Made by a program: the position numbers and the translations under genes. This document shows positions 26,024 to 35,771 of a DNA stretch of 64,000 nucleotides, one piece after another. The stretch comes from Castellaniella sp049651205 (GTDB lineage: Bacteria > Pseudomonadota > Gammaproteobacteria > Burkholderiales > Burkholderiaceae_B): positions 62,001 to 126,000 of the forward strand of contig NZ_JBASBR010000015.1 of the NCBI RefSeq assembly GCF_049651205.1, read 5' to 3'. Each line of letters starts with the position of its first letter. Within the stretch, counting starts at the first letter, position 1. The notes beneath the pieces were generated by a model that ran no database searches, was not told where the DNA came from, and saw only the letters and a program-made list of their open reading frames with translations.

Positions 26024-27322
26024 TCAGTATCCCAGATAATGCGGCAACCATAACGCAATCTGCGGAAAAACCACCACCAGAATCAGTGCGCACAACATGC
26101 CGCCCACCAGCCACAGCACCCAGGGCACCGTGGTTTCCATGGGGATACGGGCAATTTTGCTGGAAACCATCAGGTTAACCGCCACAGGCGGCGTAAATTG
26201 CCCCACTGCCACCATCAGTGTCAGCACCACGCCCAGCCACACCAGATCCCACTGAAAAGCCATGGCCACAGGCTGGATCAGCGGCACGAAAATCAAGAAG
26301 ATGGAAATCCCGTCGAGGAACATCCCCGCCACGATAAGCAGCAACACCAGCAGCGTCATCACGCCGTAAGAGCCCAGGCCCGAGTGCACGATGGCCTTGG
26401 TGATGGGATCGATGATTGACAGGGTAGAGAGTGACCAGGCAAAAATGCCCGCCAGTGTCACGATCATCATGATCACGGCGGAGAGCTCGCCGGCTTCGCG
26501 CAAAATGGGGAATAAATCCCGCCAGCGCATGGTGCGATGCACAAAAAACCCGATGAACAGGCCGTAGAACACCGCCACCACGGCGGCTTCGGTGGGAGTG
26601 AAATACCCCATGCGCATGCCGCCCAGGATGATCACCGGGGCGGCCAGCCCCGGGATGGCCTCGAACAGGCTGCGCCAGAATGCCGGGCGTGGCTCTTTGC
26701 GGGATTCGGCGCCCATATTGTGGCGCCGAGCCAGCCACACGGCCGGGATGATCAGGCCAATACCGGCCAAGATGCCCGGCAGCATGCCTGCGGCGAACAG
26801 GGCGGGCACCGAGGCCTGAGGTACCAGGATCGAGTACACAATCATGGCAATGGAGGGCGGGATCAGGATGTCGGTGGCAGCACCTGCCGCCACCACGCTG
26901 GCCGAGTAGGCACGCGGATAACCGGCGCGGTTCATGGCGCCAATCATGATGGCGCCCACAGCGGCGGCACAGGCCGGGCCCGAGCCTGAAATGCCCCCCA
27001 GGAACATCGCCACCGTGATGGTGACCACGGCCAGCATGCCCGGCCCGTTGCCGGTGATGGACTGTGCCAGGCGCACCAGCTTTGCGGCCACGCCCGAGCG
27101 ATCAAAAATGGAACCCACCAGCACAAACATCGGGATGGCCAGCAGCGGGTACTTGGCCAGGCCAGCATAAAAGCTTTGCGATACCGCCATCAGCCCAAAC
27201 CAGTGGGTATCGGGGTTGGCCAGGGCGATGGCCAGTGTGCCAGCGCCACCCAGGGCCACGCCCACGGGCACGCCGATGACCATCAGGATGACAAACAGGC
27301 CAAATAACAGGGAGGCAATCAT
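26024..27322 (-). CDS. dctM: TRAP transporter large permease DctM (system 1)
   Basis: A 432-residue inner-membrane protein with about 12 hydrophobic segments. Typical DctM sequences are present: PLLAIPMFVLVGSIFDRSG near residue 62, GGISGSGPACAAAVGAIMI near 110, and GQFTPPVAVNLMVSSKIA near 385. The open frame extends to 27409, but ATG 27322 follows GGAGG and overlaps the dctQ stop by ATGA. It works with DctQ and the DctP encoded downstream to drive sodium-coupled uptake. Confidence 0.93.
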   Translation of the reverse strand: MIASLLFGLFVILMVIGVPVGVALGGAGTLAIALANPDTHWFGLMAVSQSFYAGLAKYPLLAIPMFVLVGSIFDRSGVAAKLVRLAQSITGNGPGMLAVVTITVAMFLGGISGSGPACAAAVGAIMIGAMNRAGYPRAYSASVVAAGAATDILIPPSIAMIVYSILVPQASVPALFAAGMLPGILAGIGLIIPAVWLARRHNMGAESRKEPRPAFWRSLFEAIPGLAAPVIILGGMRMGYFTPTEAAVVAVFYGLFIGFFVHRTMRWRDLFPILREAGELSAVIMMIVTLAGIFAWSLSTLSIIDPITKAIVHSGLGSYGVMTLLVLLLIVAGMFLDGISIFLIFVPLIQPVAMAFQWDLVWLGVVLTLMVAVGQFTPPVAVNLMVSSKIARIPMETTVPWVLWLVGGMLCALILVVVFPQIALWLPHYLGY

Positions 27323-27843
27323 CGTGGCAGCCTCCAGGTGCGCAGCAGCATCCCGGCTAGCCGCAACGTGATGATGCCCGCCAAAACGGGCAGCCATATC
27401 GAATACCACCAGGTGGGTACTCCGATGGCGGGCGAGGTGTCGCCCCAGTTGAGTTCATCCAGTGCCATGCGGCCCAGCAAAACCGTGAGCACCGCGAAAA
27501 ACAGCAGGCAAATACCATCCGAGAGCAGCGCCAGCCGCCGCTGGCGGCGGGTAGTGCCGCCAGCGGCGATGAGTTCGATGCGGATGTGCAGGCGGCGCAC
27601 AAATGCCGACGAGCCCGCGCTCATGGTAAGCACCACCAGCAGAAAAATGGAGATCTCTTCTGTCCAGGCAAAGGACTGGTCGGTGAGGTAGCGCACGATG
27701 ACATTGGCCAGCGTGATACACGCCAGGGTAGCCAGGCTAAGCACGGTAAGCCAGTCTTCGAAGCGTAGCGAGACGCGGACGGCTGGGTCGGGGCTGGGGA
27801 TGTCGAGAGGCAGTGCAGGGTTTGGTGCGGGCTGATCGGACAT
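27319..27843 (-). CDS. dctQ: TRAP transporter small permease DctQ (system 1)
   Basis: A 174-residue membrane protein with four predicted helices and a soluble N-terminal stretch of about 30 residues. The helix-1/helix-2 region LANVIVRYLTDQSFAWTEEI is the usual DctQ signature. It is the first gene of the dctQ-dctM-dctP set and overlaps dctM by 4 bp. Its start region abuts the ilvB-like gene, which is transcribed the other way. Confidence 0.9.
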   Translation of the reverse strand: MSDQPAPNPALPLDIPSPDPAVRVSLRFEDWLTVLSLATLACITLANVIVRYLTDQSFAWTEEISIFLLVVLTMSAGSSAFVRRLHIRIELIAAGGTTRRQRRLALLSDGICLLFFAVLTVLLGRMALDELNWGDTSPAIGVPTWWYSIWLPVLAGIITLRLAGMLLRTWRLPR

Positions 27844-28027
27844 GAATACGCAGGAGAGAAGACAAATGGCGGGTGCCCAAAAGGCACTGAACTACAGCAT
27901 GCTACTGCGGATTGAGCGGTTTGCCAGCCCGGGAGATCCCGTGGAAACCACCTGCCTGGTAGGGTTGGTGGCGGGGGAAACGAGATACACTGGGTCTTGT
28001 CCTTTCTCCACCCTCAGGTTCTGTCCC

Positions 28028-29803
28028 GTGAATGCCCCCGCCCCTGCGCCGCTGCGCGATTCCTCCGATCAAATATCCGCTGGCCGCAATGGCGCCGAGG
28101 TCTTGCTGGATACCCTGATTGCCCTGGGTGTGGACACCGTTTTTGGTTATCCAGGTGGGGCGGTGTTGCCCCTGTACGATGCCCTGTATGCCCAGCCAGG
28201 TATCCATCACGTGCTGGTGCGCCACGAGCAGGCCGCCATGCATGCCGCCGAGGGGTACGCGCGGTCTACGGGGCGCCCGGGGGTGGTGTTTGTCACCTCC
28301 GGCCCGGGGATGTCCAACACTACAACCGGCTTGCTGGATGCCTTGTGTGATTCCATCCCGGTGCTGTGCATCAGTGGCCAGGTGGCGTCCAGCGCCATCG
28401 GCACAGACGCCTTCCAGGAGTGCGACGCTGTGGGCATCTCGCGGCCGGTCACCAAATGGAATGCCCAGGTGCGGCGCATCGAAGACGTGGCCGACCTCGT
28501 GGCCAAGGCCCTGCGTCTCACACGCGCCGGGCGTCCGGGCCCTGTGTTACTGGATTTCCCCAAAGATTTACAGATGGCGCTGGTGCCGCCCGAGCATCAA
28601 TCGCCGGTGGCCGAGCCCGAGCCTGCCGTTGAAACCATGCAACCGGCCGCCGAAGCCGCTATCAAACGGGCGGCGGCGCTGATTGCCAAGGCGCGCCGGC
28701 CTGTGTTTTACGGTGGTGGCGGGTTGATCAACTCGGGCGTGGATGCCTGCCACGCATTTGGATCGCTGGTGCAGGCCACTGGCGCGCCATGCACCCTCAC
28801 GCTGATGGGCCTGGGGGCTTTTCCGGCGGCCGAGCCCCAGTTTCTTGGAATGCTGGGCATGCATGGCACCCTGCAGGCCAATCTGGCCATGCACCATGCC
28901 GATCTCATCATTTGTGTGGGCGCCCGGTTTGACGACCGCATCACGGGGCGTTTGTCCGATTTTTGCCCGCATGCCGACAAAATCCATCTGGATATCGACC
29001 CCGCTTCCATCAATAAAGTGGTGCGGGCCGATGTGGCGCTGGTGGGAGATTGTTATCCGCTGCTGCGCGCCCTGCACAAAGAGCTGGGCCAATATGCGCT
29101 GGATGCTGGCCGGCTGGCCGACTGGTGGCAGCGCATTGGCGTGTGGCAGGCCCGCGATTGCCTGAAGGTAACGCCCTCGGCCGATGTCATCCTGCCGCAA
29201 GATCTCATGCAGCGGGTCGACCGCCTGATCGCCGGGCGCGATGCGATTGTGTCCACCGATGTGGGCCAGCACCAGATGTGGGCCGCCCAGTATATTCACC
29301 TGGATCGCCCCAATCGCTGGTTAACCTCGGGCGGGGCGGGCACCATGGGTTATGGCTTGCCGGCGGCCATCGGCGCGCAGGTGGCACACCCCGACAAACC
29401 CGTGGTGTGCATCAGTGGCGATGCCTCGGTGCTGATGAACATCCAGGAGCTTGCCACGGCGATGCAGCATCATGCCCCGGTCAAGGTGATCCTGTGCAAT
29501 AACGGCCATATGGGCATGGTGCGCCAGTGGCAAGAGCTGATTCACGAAGGCCGTTACAGCCACAGCTACAACGCGTCGATCCCCGATTTTGTGGCGCTGG
29601 CCGGTGCCTTTGGCTGGGGGGCTGCCCGGGTGGATCACCCGCGCGATCTCGACGCCGCGCTGGCCGCCTGCATGGCACACGATGGCCCGTATTTTCTGGA
29701 TGTGGCTGTGGTGCCCCTGCAAAATTGTTTCCCGATGATGCCGGCTGGCTACGGCCATCAGCAGGTGATGTTGTCCGAAGACACCTGGTACGTCGAAGAA
29801 TAA
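28028..29803 (+). CDS. Acetolactate synthase-type ThDP enzyme, large subunit, without adjacent small subunit
   Basis: A 591-residue ThDP-dependent enzyme most like IlvB: FGYPGGAVLPLYDAL, the catalytic glutamate E67 in VRHEQAAMHAAEGYAR, the ThDP/Mg motif GDASVLMNIQELAT...NNGHMGMVRQWQ, and a C-terminal CFPMMPAGYGHQQV resembling the IlvB ending. The frame opens at 27842, but the GTG at 28028 fits the family length. No regulatory small subunit (ilvN/ilvH) follows. It stands alone between two TRAP systems, so it may be a catabolic or specialised paralogue; the exact substrate is open. Confidence 0.82.
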   Translation: MNAPAPAPLRDSSDQISAGRNGAEVLLDTLIALGVDTVFGYPGGAVLPLYDALYAQPGIHHVLVRHEQAAMHAAEGYARSTGRPGVVFVTSGPGMSNTTTGLLDALCDSIPVLCISGQVASSAIGTDAFQECDAVGISRPVTKWNAQVRRIEDVADLVAKALRLTRAGRPGPVLLDFPKDLQMALVPPEHQSPVAEPEPAVETMQPAAEAAIKRAAALIAKARRPVFYGGGGLINSGVDACHAFGSLVQATGAPCTLTLMGLGAFPAAEPQFLGMLGMHGTLQANLAMHHADLIICVGARFDDRITGRLSDFCPHADKIHLDIDPASINKVVRADVALVGDCYPLLRALHKELGQYALDAGRLADWWQRIGVWQARDCLKVTPSADVILPQDLMQRVDRLIAGRDAIVSTDVGQHQMWAAQYIHLDRPNRWLTSGGAGTMGYGLPAAIGAQVAHPDKPVVCISGDASVLMNIQELATAMQHHAPVKVILCNNGHMGMVRQWQELIHEGRYSHSYNASIPDFVALAGAFGWGAARVDHPRDLDAALAACMAHDGPYFLDVAVVPLQNCFPMMPAGYGHQQVMLSEDTWYVEE

Positions 29804-29971
29804 TCCGCCTGCCTGTTGCGGTGATCTGAGTCTCTCGCAGGCGCATGGATTGTGGATATCCCCAGGTTTGCCCGCGTTGCGGGTAAGGAGCGCTTCGTGT
29901 TAGAACTTTACCGGTTCAACAACCTGCCATTACCTGTTTGGCCAGGGCTGTCCGCACTCACAGGAGACATC

Positions 29972-30952
29972 ATGCATCACGCTAAGAAATTTGCCGGCTG
30001 GCTGGCCGCCGTGGCCCTTGTGGGCCTTACTGCAAGCGGGCCGGTACTGGCCCAAACCACGCTCAAGATGGCCTATGCGCTATCCGAAAGCTCGCACTAT
30101 GGGGCAGGTGCTGCCGCCTTTGCCAAAACACTAGAGGCCAGCACACCCGATTTCAAAGTCCAGCAGTTTCCCAACAGCCAGCTGGGTGGCGAGCGCGAAG
30201 TCATCGAAGGCCTGCAACTGGGCACCATCGATCTGGCGATTGTGTCTACGGGGGCCACGCTTAATTTTGTGCCGCAAACCGGTGTCTTCGACATCCCGTT
30301 TTTGTTCCGTGATCTTGCTCATGCCCGCAAGGTATTGGACGGCAAGATTGGTCAGGACATGCTGGCCGAGTTTCCCAAGCGCGGCCTGATTGCACTGGCC
30401 TGGGGTGAACAAGGGTTCCGTCACCTCACCAATAATGTGCGGCCGGTCAAAGAGCCCGCCGACATCAAGGGTTTGAAGATCCGCACCACCGAAAACCCCA
30501 TCCATATTGCCGCGTTCCGCGAACTGGGTGTGCTGGCAACGCCCATGGCCTGGCCTGAAGTGGCCACCGCCTTGCAGCAAGGCACCATCGATGGCCAGGA
30601 AAACCCCCTGTCCGTGATTGTTTCCGTCAAGATGTGGCAGCTGCAAAAATACCTGTCGCTTACCGCCCACGTGTACGGCCCGGCATTGGTGTTGATGTCG
30701 CCCGCTGTCTACAACGGTCTGTCGGACGCTGACAAGGCCAAATTCAAGGCCGCGGGTGTGGCCAGTGCCCAGGCTATGCGCCAGTTTGTGGACAAGGTTG
30801 AGAAAGACGGTCTTGAAACCCTCAAGGCCAATGGCATGCAGATCAATACGGTAGATCATGCCGCCTTTGTAAAGGCTGTTCAGCCCGTCTATCCGCAGTA
30901 CTACAAGCAGTTCGGCAAAGAACTCGTCGAAGCCATTCGCGATACGCAGTAA
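29972..30952 (+). CDS. dctP: TRAP transporter substrate-binding protein DctP (system 2)
   Basis: A 326-residue periplasmic binding protein. Signal peptide residues 1-27 (cleavage after PVLA), then TTLKMAYALSESSHYGAGA. Family motifs include QLGGEREVIEGLQLGTIDLA, GLKIRTTENPIHI with the conserved arginine, and GTIDGQENPLSVI. The ATG at 29972 sits behind CAGGAGA; the frame is open from 29852. It is the first gene of a tight dctPQM operon. It differs substantially from the DctP at 24688, so the two systems probably take up different acids. Confidence 0.93.
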   Translation: MHHAKKFAGWLAAVALVGLTASGPVLAQTTLKMAYALSESSHYGAGAAAFAKTLEASTPDFKVQQFPNSQLGGEREVIEGLQLGTIDLAIVSTGATLNFVPQTGVFDIPFLFRDLAHARKVLDGKIGQDMLAEFPKRGLIALAWGEQGFRHLTNNVRPVKEPADIKGLKIRTTENPIHIAAFRELGVLATPMAWPEVATALQQGTIDGQENPLSVIVSVKMWQLQKYLSLTAHVYGPALVLMSPAVYNGLSDADKAKFKAAGVASAQAMRQFVDKVEKDGLETLKANGMQINTVDHAAFVKAVQPVYPQYYKQFGKELVEAIRDTQ

Positions 30953-30956
30953 GCCG

Positions 30957-31445
30957 ATGCGCGCACTAGGAGTACTCGACCGTTTTCTCTCCCGCTGGGT
31001 GTCCCGGCTTGCACAGGCTCTGCTGTGGTCGTCTGTGGCCGCCGGCTTTTATCAGGTGATGGCGCGTTTTGTGCTTCAGTCGCCATCGGCCTGGTCCGAG
31101 GCCTGGACACGGGCGTCCATCATTTGGGCGGTGATGCTGGGCATCTCCCTGGCGTTTCGCCAGGGCGCCATGCTGGGGGTCGATCTCCTTCACAATCTGC
31201 TGGCGCCGCGCAAGGCGCGTCTGCTCGAGCACCTGGTGTTGGCGATTGTGGTGTGTTTTTTAGGTTTTCTGGTCTGGATTGGCGCAGACATGACATGGCG
31301 GGTGCGCTTTCAAACCACGCCCAGTCTGGGTTGGTCCATTTCCTGGATCTATCTTTCCATTCCTGTGGGGGCTTTTCTGTCGCTGCTGGGGGCACTGGCC
31401 TATTGGGCCGAAGACTCCCGTGTTCCCTATGTTGAAACCGTCTAG
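30957..31445 (+). CDS. dctQ: TRAP transporter small permease DctQ (system 2)
   Basis: A 162-residue inner-membrane protein with four predicted helices. FYQVMARFVLQSPSAWSEAW matches the DctQ signature around helix 1. It lies 4 bp after dctP and 9 bp before dctM, so one operon is clear. Confidence 0.9.
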   Translation: MRALGVLDRFLSRWVSRLAQALLWSSVAAGFYQVMARFVLQSPSAWSEAWTRASIIWAVMLGISLAFRQGAMLGVDLLHNLLAPRKARLLEHLVLAIVVCFLGFLVWIGADMTWRVRFQTTPSLGWSISWIYLSIPVGAFLSLLGALAYWAEDSRVPYVETV

Positions 31446-31454
31446 GAGCTGATC

Positions 31455-32732
31455 ATGTCGCAACTCATGGTCGTCTCCATGTTGCTGTTTTTTGGGCTTA
31501 CCGTGCCCGTGGCCGTGTCCATCGGGCTGGCCACCATGGCTGGGGTCGGTTTCGACGGCCACATGACCTGGCTGGTGATTGCCCAGCAACTGTACGCTGC
31601 GCTGGATAAATACCCTCTGGTGGCGGTGCCGTTTTTTATCCTGGCCGGCAACCTCATGGAGCAAGGGGGCATCTCCGAGCGCATGGTCGAGTTTGCCAAG
31701 AGTGTGGTGGGTGGTGTGCAGGGCGGCCTAGCTTGCAGCTGCGTGCTTACCTGCATGATCTTTGCCGCAGTGGCGGGCTCCAGTGTGGCCACCACCTTTG
31801 CTGTGGGCGCGATCCTGATTCCGGCCATGGTCAAGCATGGCTATCCTGCGCCCTTTGCCGCGTCTTTGCAGGCTTCAGCGGCCGAGCTTGGCGTCATTAT
31901 TCCGCCCTCTATTCCCATGATTCTTTACGCCGTGTCCACTGACACATCCGTGGGCGAGGTGTTTATTTCCGGCATCGGCCCGGGCCTGCTGATTGTTGTG
32001 GCCATGATGCTTTACGTGTGGTTGTATGCGCGGCGCAATGGCTTGGGTAAACGTGACGGTGAAAACCGCCTGCCTGTCTGGACGGCTTTTGTAAAAGCGT
32101 GGTGGGCACTGCTGATGCCGGTGATCATCCTGGGCGGCATCTACGGGGGCGTATTTACGCCCACCGAGGCCTCCGCGGTGGCCGTGGTATATGCCCTGTT
32201 TGTCGGTACATTTATTTATCGCCGTCTCACCTTTGCTTCGTTGGGCCGCACGTTTCACCGCTCGGTGGTGTCCACCGCCATCATCATGTTCATCATCGCC
32301 AATGCCGGGGTGTTTGGCTTTCTGCTCAACCGGGCCGGGGTACCCATGGCGCTGGGTCACTGGCTGGGCCAACTGTTTGGTAGCGAAATCAGTTTTTTGC
32401 TGGGGATAAATTTTGCGCTGTTCTTTATCGGCATGTTTATCGAAACCTCGGCATCCATCGTGGTGCTGGCCCCCTTGCTGCTGCCGGTGGCCATGCAGTT
32501 TGGGGTCGACCCCGCCCACTTTGGCGTCATCATGGTGGTCAACCTCGCGCTGGGTATGGTCACGCCCCCCTTCGGTGTCAATCTCTTTGCTGCCTGCACG
32601 GTGGCCAAGGTGCCCATCGAGCGTCTGATTCGTCCGCTGCTGCCGTTTGTGGGCGTGGTGCTGGTCTGTCTGATGATCATCACCTACTGGCCCGATCTTT
32701 CGTTGTATTTCCGCGATCTGGTTTACCGCTAA
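31455..32732 (+). CDS. dctM: TRAP transporter large permease DctM (system 2)
   Basis: A 425-residue inner-membrane protein with about 12 hydrophobic segments. It contains PLVAVPFFILAGNLMEQGGIS near residue 55, VAGSSVATTFAVGAILIPAM near 100, GVIIPPSIPMILYAVSTDTS near 145 and GMVTPPFGVNLFAACTVAKV near 370, all DctM hallmarks. The start has AGGAG. It is the last gene of dctPQM; a strong hairpin terminator follows about 85 bp downstream. Confidence 0.94.
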   Translation: MSQLMVVSMLLFFGLTVPVAVSIGLATMAGVGFDGHMTWLVIAQQLYAALDKYPLVAVPFFILAGNLMEQGGISERMVEFAKSVVGGVQGGLACSCVLTCMIFAAVAGSSVATTFAVGAILIPAMVKHGYPAPFAASLQASAAELGVIIPPSIPMILYAVSTDTSVGEVFISGIGPGLLIVVAMMLYVWLYARRNGLGKRDGENRLPVWTAFVKAWWALLMPVIILGGIYGGVFTPTEASAVAVVYALFVGTFIYRRLTFASLGRTFHRSVVSTAIIMFIIANAGVFGFLLNRAGVPMALGHWLGQLFGSEISFLLGINFALFFIGMFIETSASIVVLAPLLLPVAMQFGVDPAHFGVIMVVNLALGMVTPPFGVNLFAACTVAKVPIERLIRPLLPFVGVVLVCLMIITYWPDLSLYFRDLVYR

Positions 32733-32815
32733 CGGTATGGGCTGCATCGGCTGGCGCCGGTGTGGCTGTGTCTGGCGGCAGACGCAGTAGATACCGCCTT
32801 CCCTGACGCTGAAAA

Positions 32816-32858
32816 CCGCATACCCGGCTGCTCTGCATGGAGCAGGCCGGGTATGCGG
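32816..32858. terminator. Bidirectional Rho-independent terminator between dctM and topB
   Basis: An 18-bp stem with one bulged base and a 6-nt loop. On the minus strand the stem is followed directly by GGTTTTC, giving a U-tract for the topB transcript; on the plus strand it can end the dctPQM message. It lies between two convergent genes. Confidence 0.85.
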
Positions 32859-32879
32859 CTTGTTGGCTCTGCTTGCGTC

Positions 32880-35588
32880 TCAGAAGGCGGGTGTATCGTC
32901 TTCGGTCTGGGTGGCCTTGGCAGCTGGCTTACGGCGTGTGGTGGCTTTGCTGGCCGCTTTAGTGGTGGTCTTGCCGGCAGGGGCTGTTTTGCCGGCGCTT
33001 GCCTTGGTGGCCGTCTTGCTGGGGGCTTTCTTGGCCGCCGTGGTGGTTTTTGCCGCTGTTTTGCTGGCAGTTGTCTTGCTTGCAGCCTTGCTGGTGGTTG
33101 CCTTTTTGCCTGCCGCAGCCTTGGTGCCCGCCTTGGGTGTGCGCGCCTCGAACTCGAAGCCGATCTTGCCATCGGCCTGGCGCACCAGGTAGGCCTTGAA
33201 CTTGCGGTTGGTGCGGCTGGAGACAAAGCCGTCAAACAGATCGGTTTTTCCTGTGGCCAGCAGTTGCGTCATTTGGCTGGCAGGGATCTCTTGCTGCAAG
33301 ATCACTTTGCCGCTGCGGAAACTGCAGGTTTTATTGGGCCCGGTGGCATGTTCGCAGATGTAGTTCATGCCGTGTTCGTACACCTGGCCGCCACACTTGG
33401 GGCAGGGGCCCAGGGCCGTCTGGCCGGAGAAATCAACCGGCTCGGTGTCCTCGTCTTCTTTCTGGCCAAAATCAAACTCAAGCTTGAATTCATCGGTGAT
33501 GCGCAGCACCGCAGCAAAGGGCCGTCCCATCTTGCTGATAAAGCCAGTCAGGGGTCCCAGCGTGCGTGTTTTCAGCAGCTCTTCAACCTCGGTGACCTCG
33601 AAGGTGCGCCCGCCCGGGTGCTTGCCGATCGAGAAGTCGCAGGCGGTGCAGGCATAACGACGGTAGTTTTCCTTGACCACTGCGCCACATTTTGGGCAGG
33701 GTGTTTGCAGGGTCGCGTAGTCGCCCGGCACGGTATCGCGTTCGTACTCTTTGGCACGCTTCACAATCACCTGCGTCATCTGGGCGATTTCGCGCATGAA
33801 GGATTCGCGATCCAGCTGTCGCTGTTCGATCAGCTTCAGCTGGTGCTCCCAGCCGCCGGTAAGCTCTGGAGAGGTCAGTTCGTTGACCCCCAGGCCCGAT
33901 AGCAGTGTCATCAGCTGGCGTGCCTTGGCGCTGGGCACTAGATCACGGCCTTCACGGCGCAGATAGGTTTCGTTGATCAGCCCTTCGATGATGGCTGCAC
34001 GTGTGGCTGGCGTGCCCAGGCCTCGCTCGGACATGGCTTCGCGCAGGGCTTCGTCATCCACCAGCTTGCCGGCGCCTTCCATGGCAGACAGCAGGGTGGC
34101 TTCGTTAAAGCGTGCCGGTGGCTTGGTGGCCAGGCCGCGTGCCTCGATGTCTTCTGTGCGTACGCGTTCGCCATCGGCTACGGCCACCAGAGAGCTCTCG
34201 TCGCCTTGTGATTCGCGGCCATAAATGGCCAGCCAGCCCGGTGACACCAGGATCTTGCCCTCGGTCTTGAAATGATGGCCCGAGACCTGGGTGATGCGGG
34301 TGGTGACGCGAAACTCGGCTGCCGGGAAAAACACAGCCAGAAAACGCCGGGCGATCAGTTCGTAAATCTTGAATTCGGCATCGCTGAGCTCGCGCGGTAC
34401 CTGCAGCGTGGGGATAATGGCAAAGTGATCCGAGACCTTTTTGTCATCGAAGATGCGCCGGTTGGGCTTGACCCATTGCTGCTCGACCACTTGCTGCGCA
34501 AAGGGCTGCACCGAGCGCGCCACGCTGGAGTCGGCTGCAGACAATACCTGCATGGTTTGCTGCACGGTGCTGACGTAATCCTGGGGCAGGTAACGTGAAT
34601 CGGTACGTGGATAGGTCAGGGCCTTGTGGCGCTCGTACAGCGTCTGGGCCAATGACAGCGTGGTTTTGGCCGAGAAGCCAAACCGCGAGTTGGCTTCGCG
34701 CTGCAAGGTGGTGAGATCAAACAACGCCGGAGACATCTGCGTGCTGGGCTTGGATTCTTCTGTTACCACGCCTGCTTGCTCGCGGCAGGCACTGACCACG
34801 CTTTGTGCTGCGCTGGCCGCCCACAGGCGCGAGTCACGCGCATCGGGGTCTTGCTCGTTTTTCTTGAAGTCTGGATCGAACCAGCGGCCTTCGTACAGGC
34901 CTGCTGCCGCCACGAAGGTGGCATGGACTTCCCAGTAATCACGGCTGACAAAGCTGCGGATGCGGTCTTCGCGCTCCATCACGATGGCCAGGGTCGGTGT
35001 TTGCACTCGACCCACCGGCGTTTTAAAAAAGCCGCCATCCTTGCTGTTAAAGGCAGTCATGGCGCGCGTGCCATTGATGCCCACCAGCCAGTCGGCCTCG
35101 GCACGCGAGCGGGCCGCTGCTTCGAGCGGCTTCATGGTGTCATCGTCGCGCAGGTTGGCAAAGGCCTCGCGGATGGCTGCCTGCGTCATGGACCGGAGCC
35201 ACAGCCGCTGGATGGGCTTTTTGATACCGGCGTATTGCACGATGTAGCGGAAAATCAGCTCGCCTTCACGGCCCGCGTCACAGGCATTGATCACGGCGCC
35301 GACATCCTTGCGCTTGAGCAATTTGACCAGCAGCTTCAGGCGCTCGGAGGAGCGCTTGTCGGTGGGGCTGAGTTCAAATTGTGGCGGGATGACGGGCAGA
35401 TGCGCAAAACTCCATTTGCCGCGGACGGGGTCGTTGGGCGCCACCAGGCTGAGCAGGTGGCCGACGCTGGACGACAGCACGTACTGCTCGCTTTCGAAGT
35501 AATCGCCTTCGCGGGTGAAACCACCCAAGGCACGGGAGATATCCAGGGCAACCGAGGGTTTTTCAGCAATAATCAGAGTTTTGGTCAT
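32880..35588 (-). CDS. topB: DNA topoisomerase III with long basic C-terminal tail
   Basis: Type IA topoisomerase that decatenates and relaxes DNA. TOPRIM residues are E9 (IIAEKPSVALDI) and D104/E108/E110 (CDAGREGELIF), the catalytic tyrosine is Y326 (TYPRTDSRYLPQD), and two C-terminal zinc-ribbon-like modules follow (CPKCGAVVKEN...CTAC; CPKCGGQVYEH). Residues 816-902 form a Lys/Ala/Thr-rich, histone-H1-like tail ending in an acidic patch. Start moved from 35621 to the ATG at 35588 to match family N termini. It follows gluQ and smg on the same strand after a 183-bp gap. Confidence 0.94.
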   Translation of the reverse strand: MTKTLIIAEKPSVALDISRALGGFTREGDYFESEQYVLSSSVGHLLSLVAPNDPVRGKWSFAHLPVIPPQFELSPTDKRSSERLKLLVKLLKRKDVGAVINACDAGREGELIFRYIVQYAGIKKPIQRLWLRSMTQAAIREAFANLRDDDTMKPLEAAARSRAEADWLVGINGTRAMTAFNSKDGGFFKTPVGRVQTPTLAIVMEREDRIRSFVSRDYWEVHATFVAAAGLYEGRWFDPDFKKNEQDPDARDSRLWAASAAQSVVSACREQAGVVTEESKPSTQMSPALFDLTTLQREANSRFGFSAKTTLSLAQTLYERHKALTYPRTDSRYLPQDYVSTVQQTMQVLSAADSSVARSVQPFAQQVVEQQWVKPNRRIFDDKKVSDHFAIIPTLQVPRELSDAEFKIYELIARRFLAVFFPAAEFRVTTRITQVSGHHFKTEGKILVSPGWLAIYGRESQGDESSLVAVADGERVRTEDIEARGLATKPPARFNEATLLSAMEGAGKLVDDEALREAMSERGLGTPATRAAIIEGLINETYLRREGRDLVPSAKARQLMTLLSGLGVNELTSPELTGGWEHQLKLIEQRQLDRESFMREIAQMTQVIVKRAKEYERDTVPGDYATLQTPCPKCGAVVKENYRRYACTACDFSIGKHPGGRTFEVTEVEELLKTRTLGPLTGFISKMGRPFAAVLRITDEFKLEFDFGQKEDEDTEPVDFSGQTALGPCPKCGGQVYEHGMNYICEHATGPNKTCSFRSGKVILQQEIPASQMTQLLATGKTDLFDGFVSSRTNRKFKAYLVRQADGKIGFEFEARTPKAGTKAAAGKKATTSKAASKTTASKTAAKTTTAAKKAPSKTATKASAGKTAPAGKTTTKAASKATTRRKPAAKATQTEDDTPAF

Positions 35589-35771
35589 GGGGTTCCATTG
35601 GTGGCCGTTTTGCAACCACAATAGCGCGGATCATACGAGGGGCTACCGCAGCATGCAAGTTTCCGTCTCGTCCCCGGTACCGGGCCTGTGTGCCGGAAAG
35701 CGCGGCAAAATGGCTTGGGGCCAGGGTGTGCCTGCCACCGGCGGGGTGCTCGTGCGGGTGGATCAAATATA

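Noticed and set aside
29806..29843. Terminator after the ilvB-like gene
   Set aside because: The CGCCTGC / GCAGGCG arms are only 7 bp with a 24-nt loop and no U-tract.
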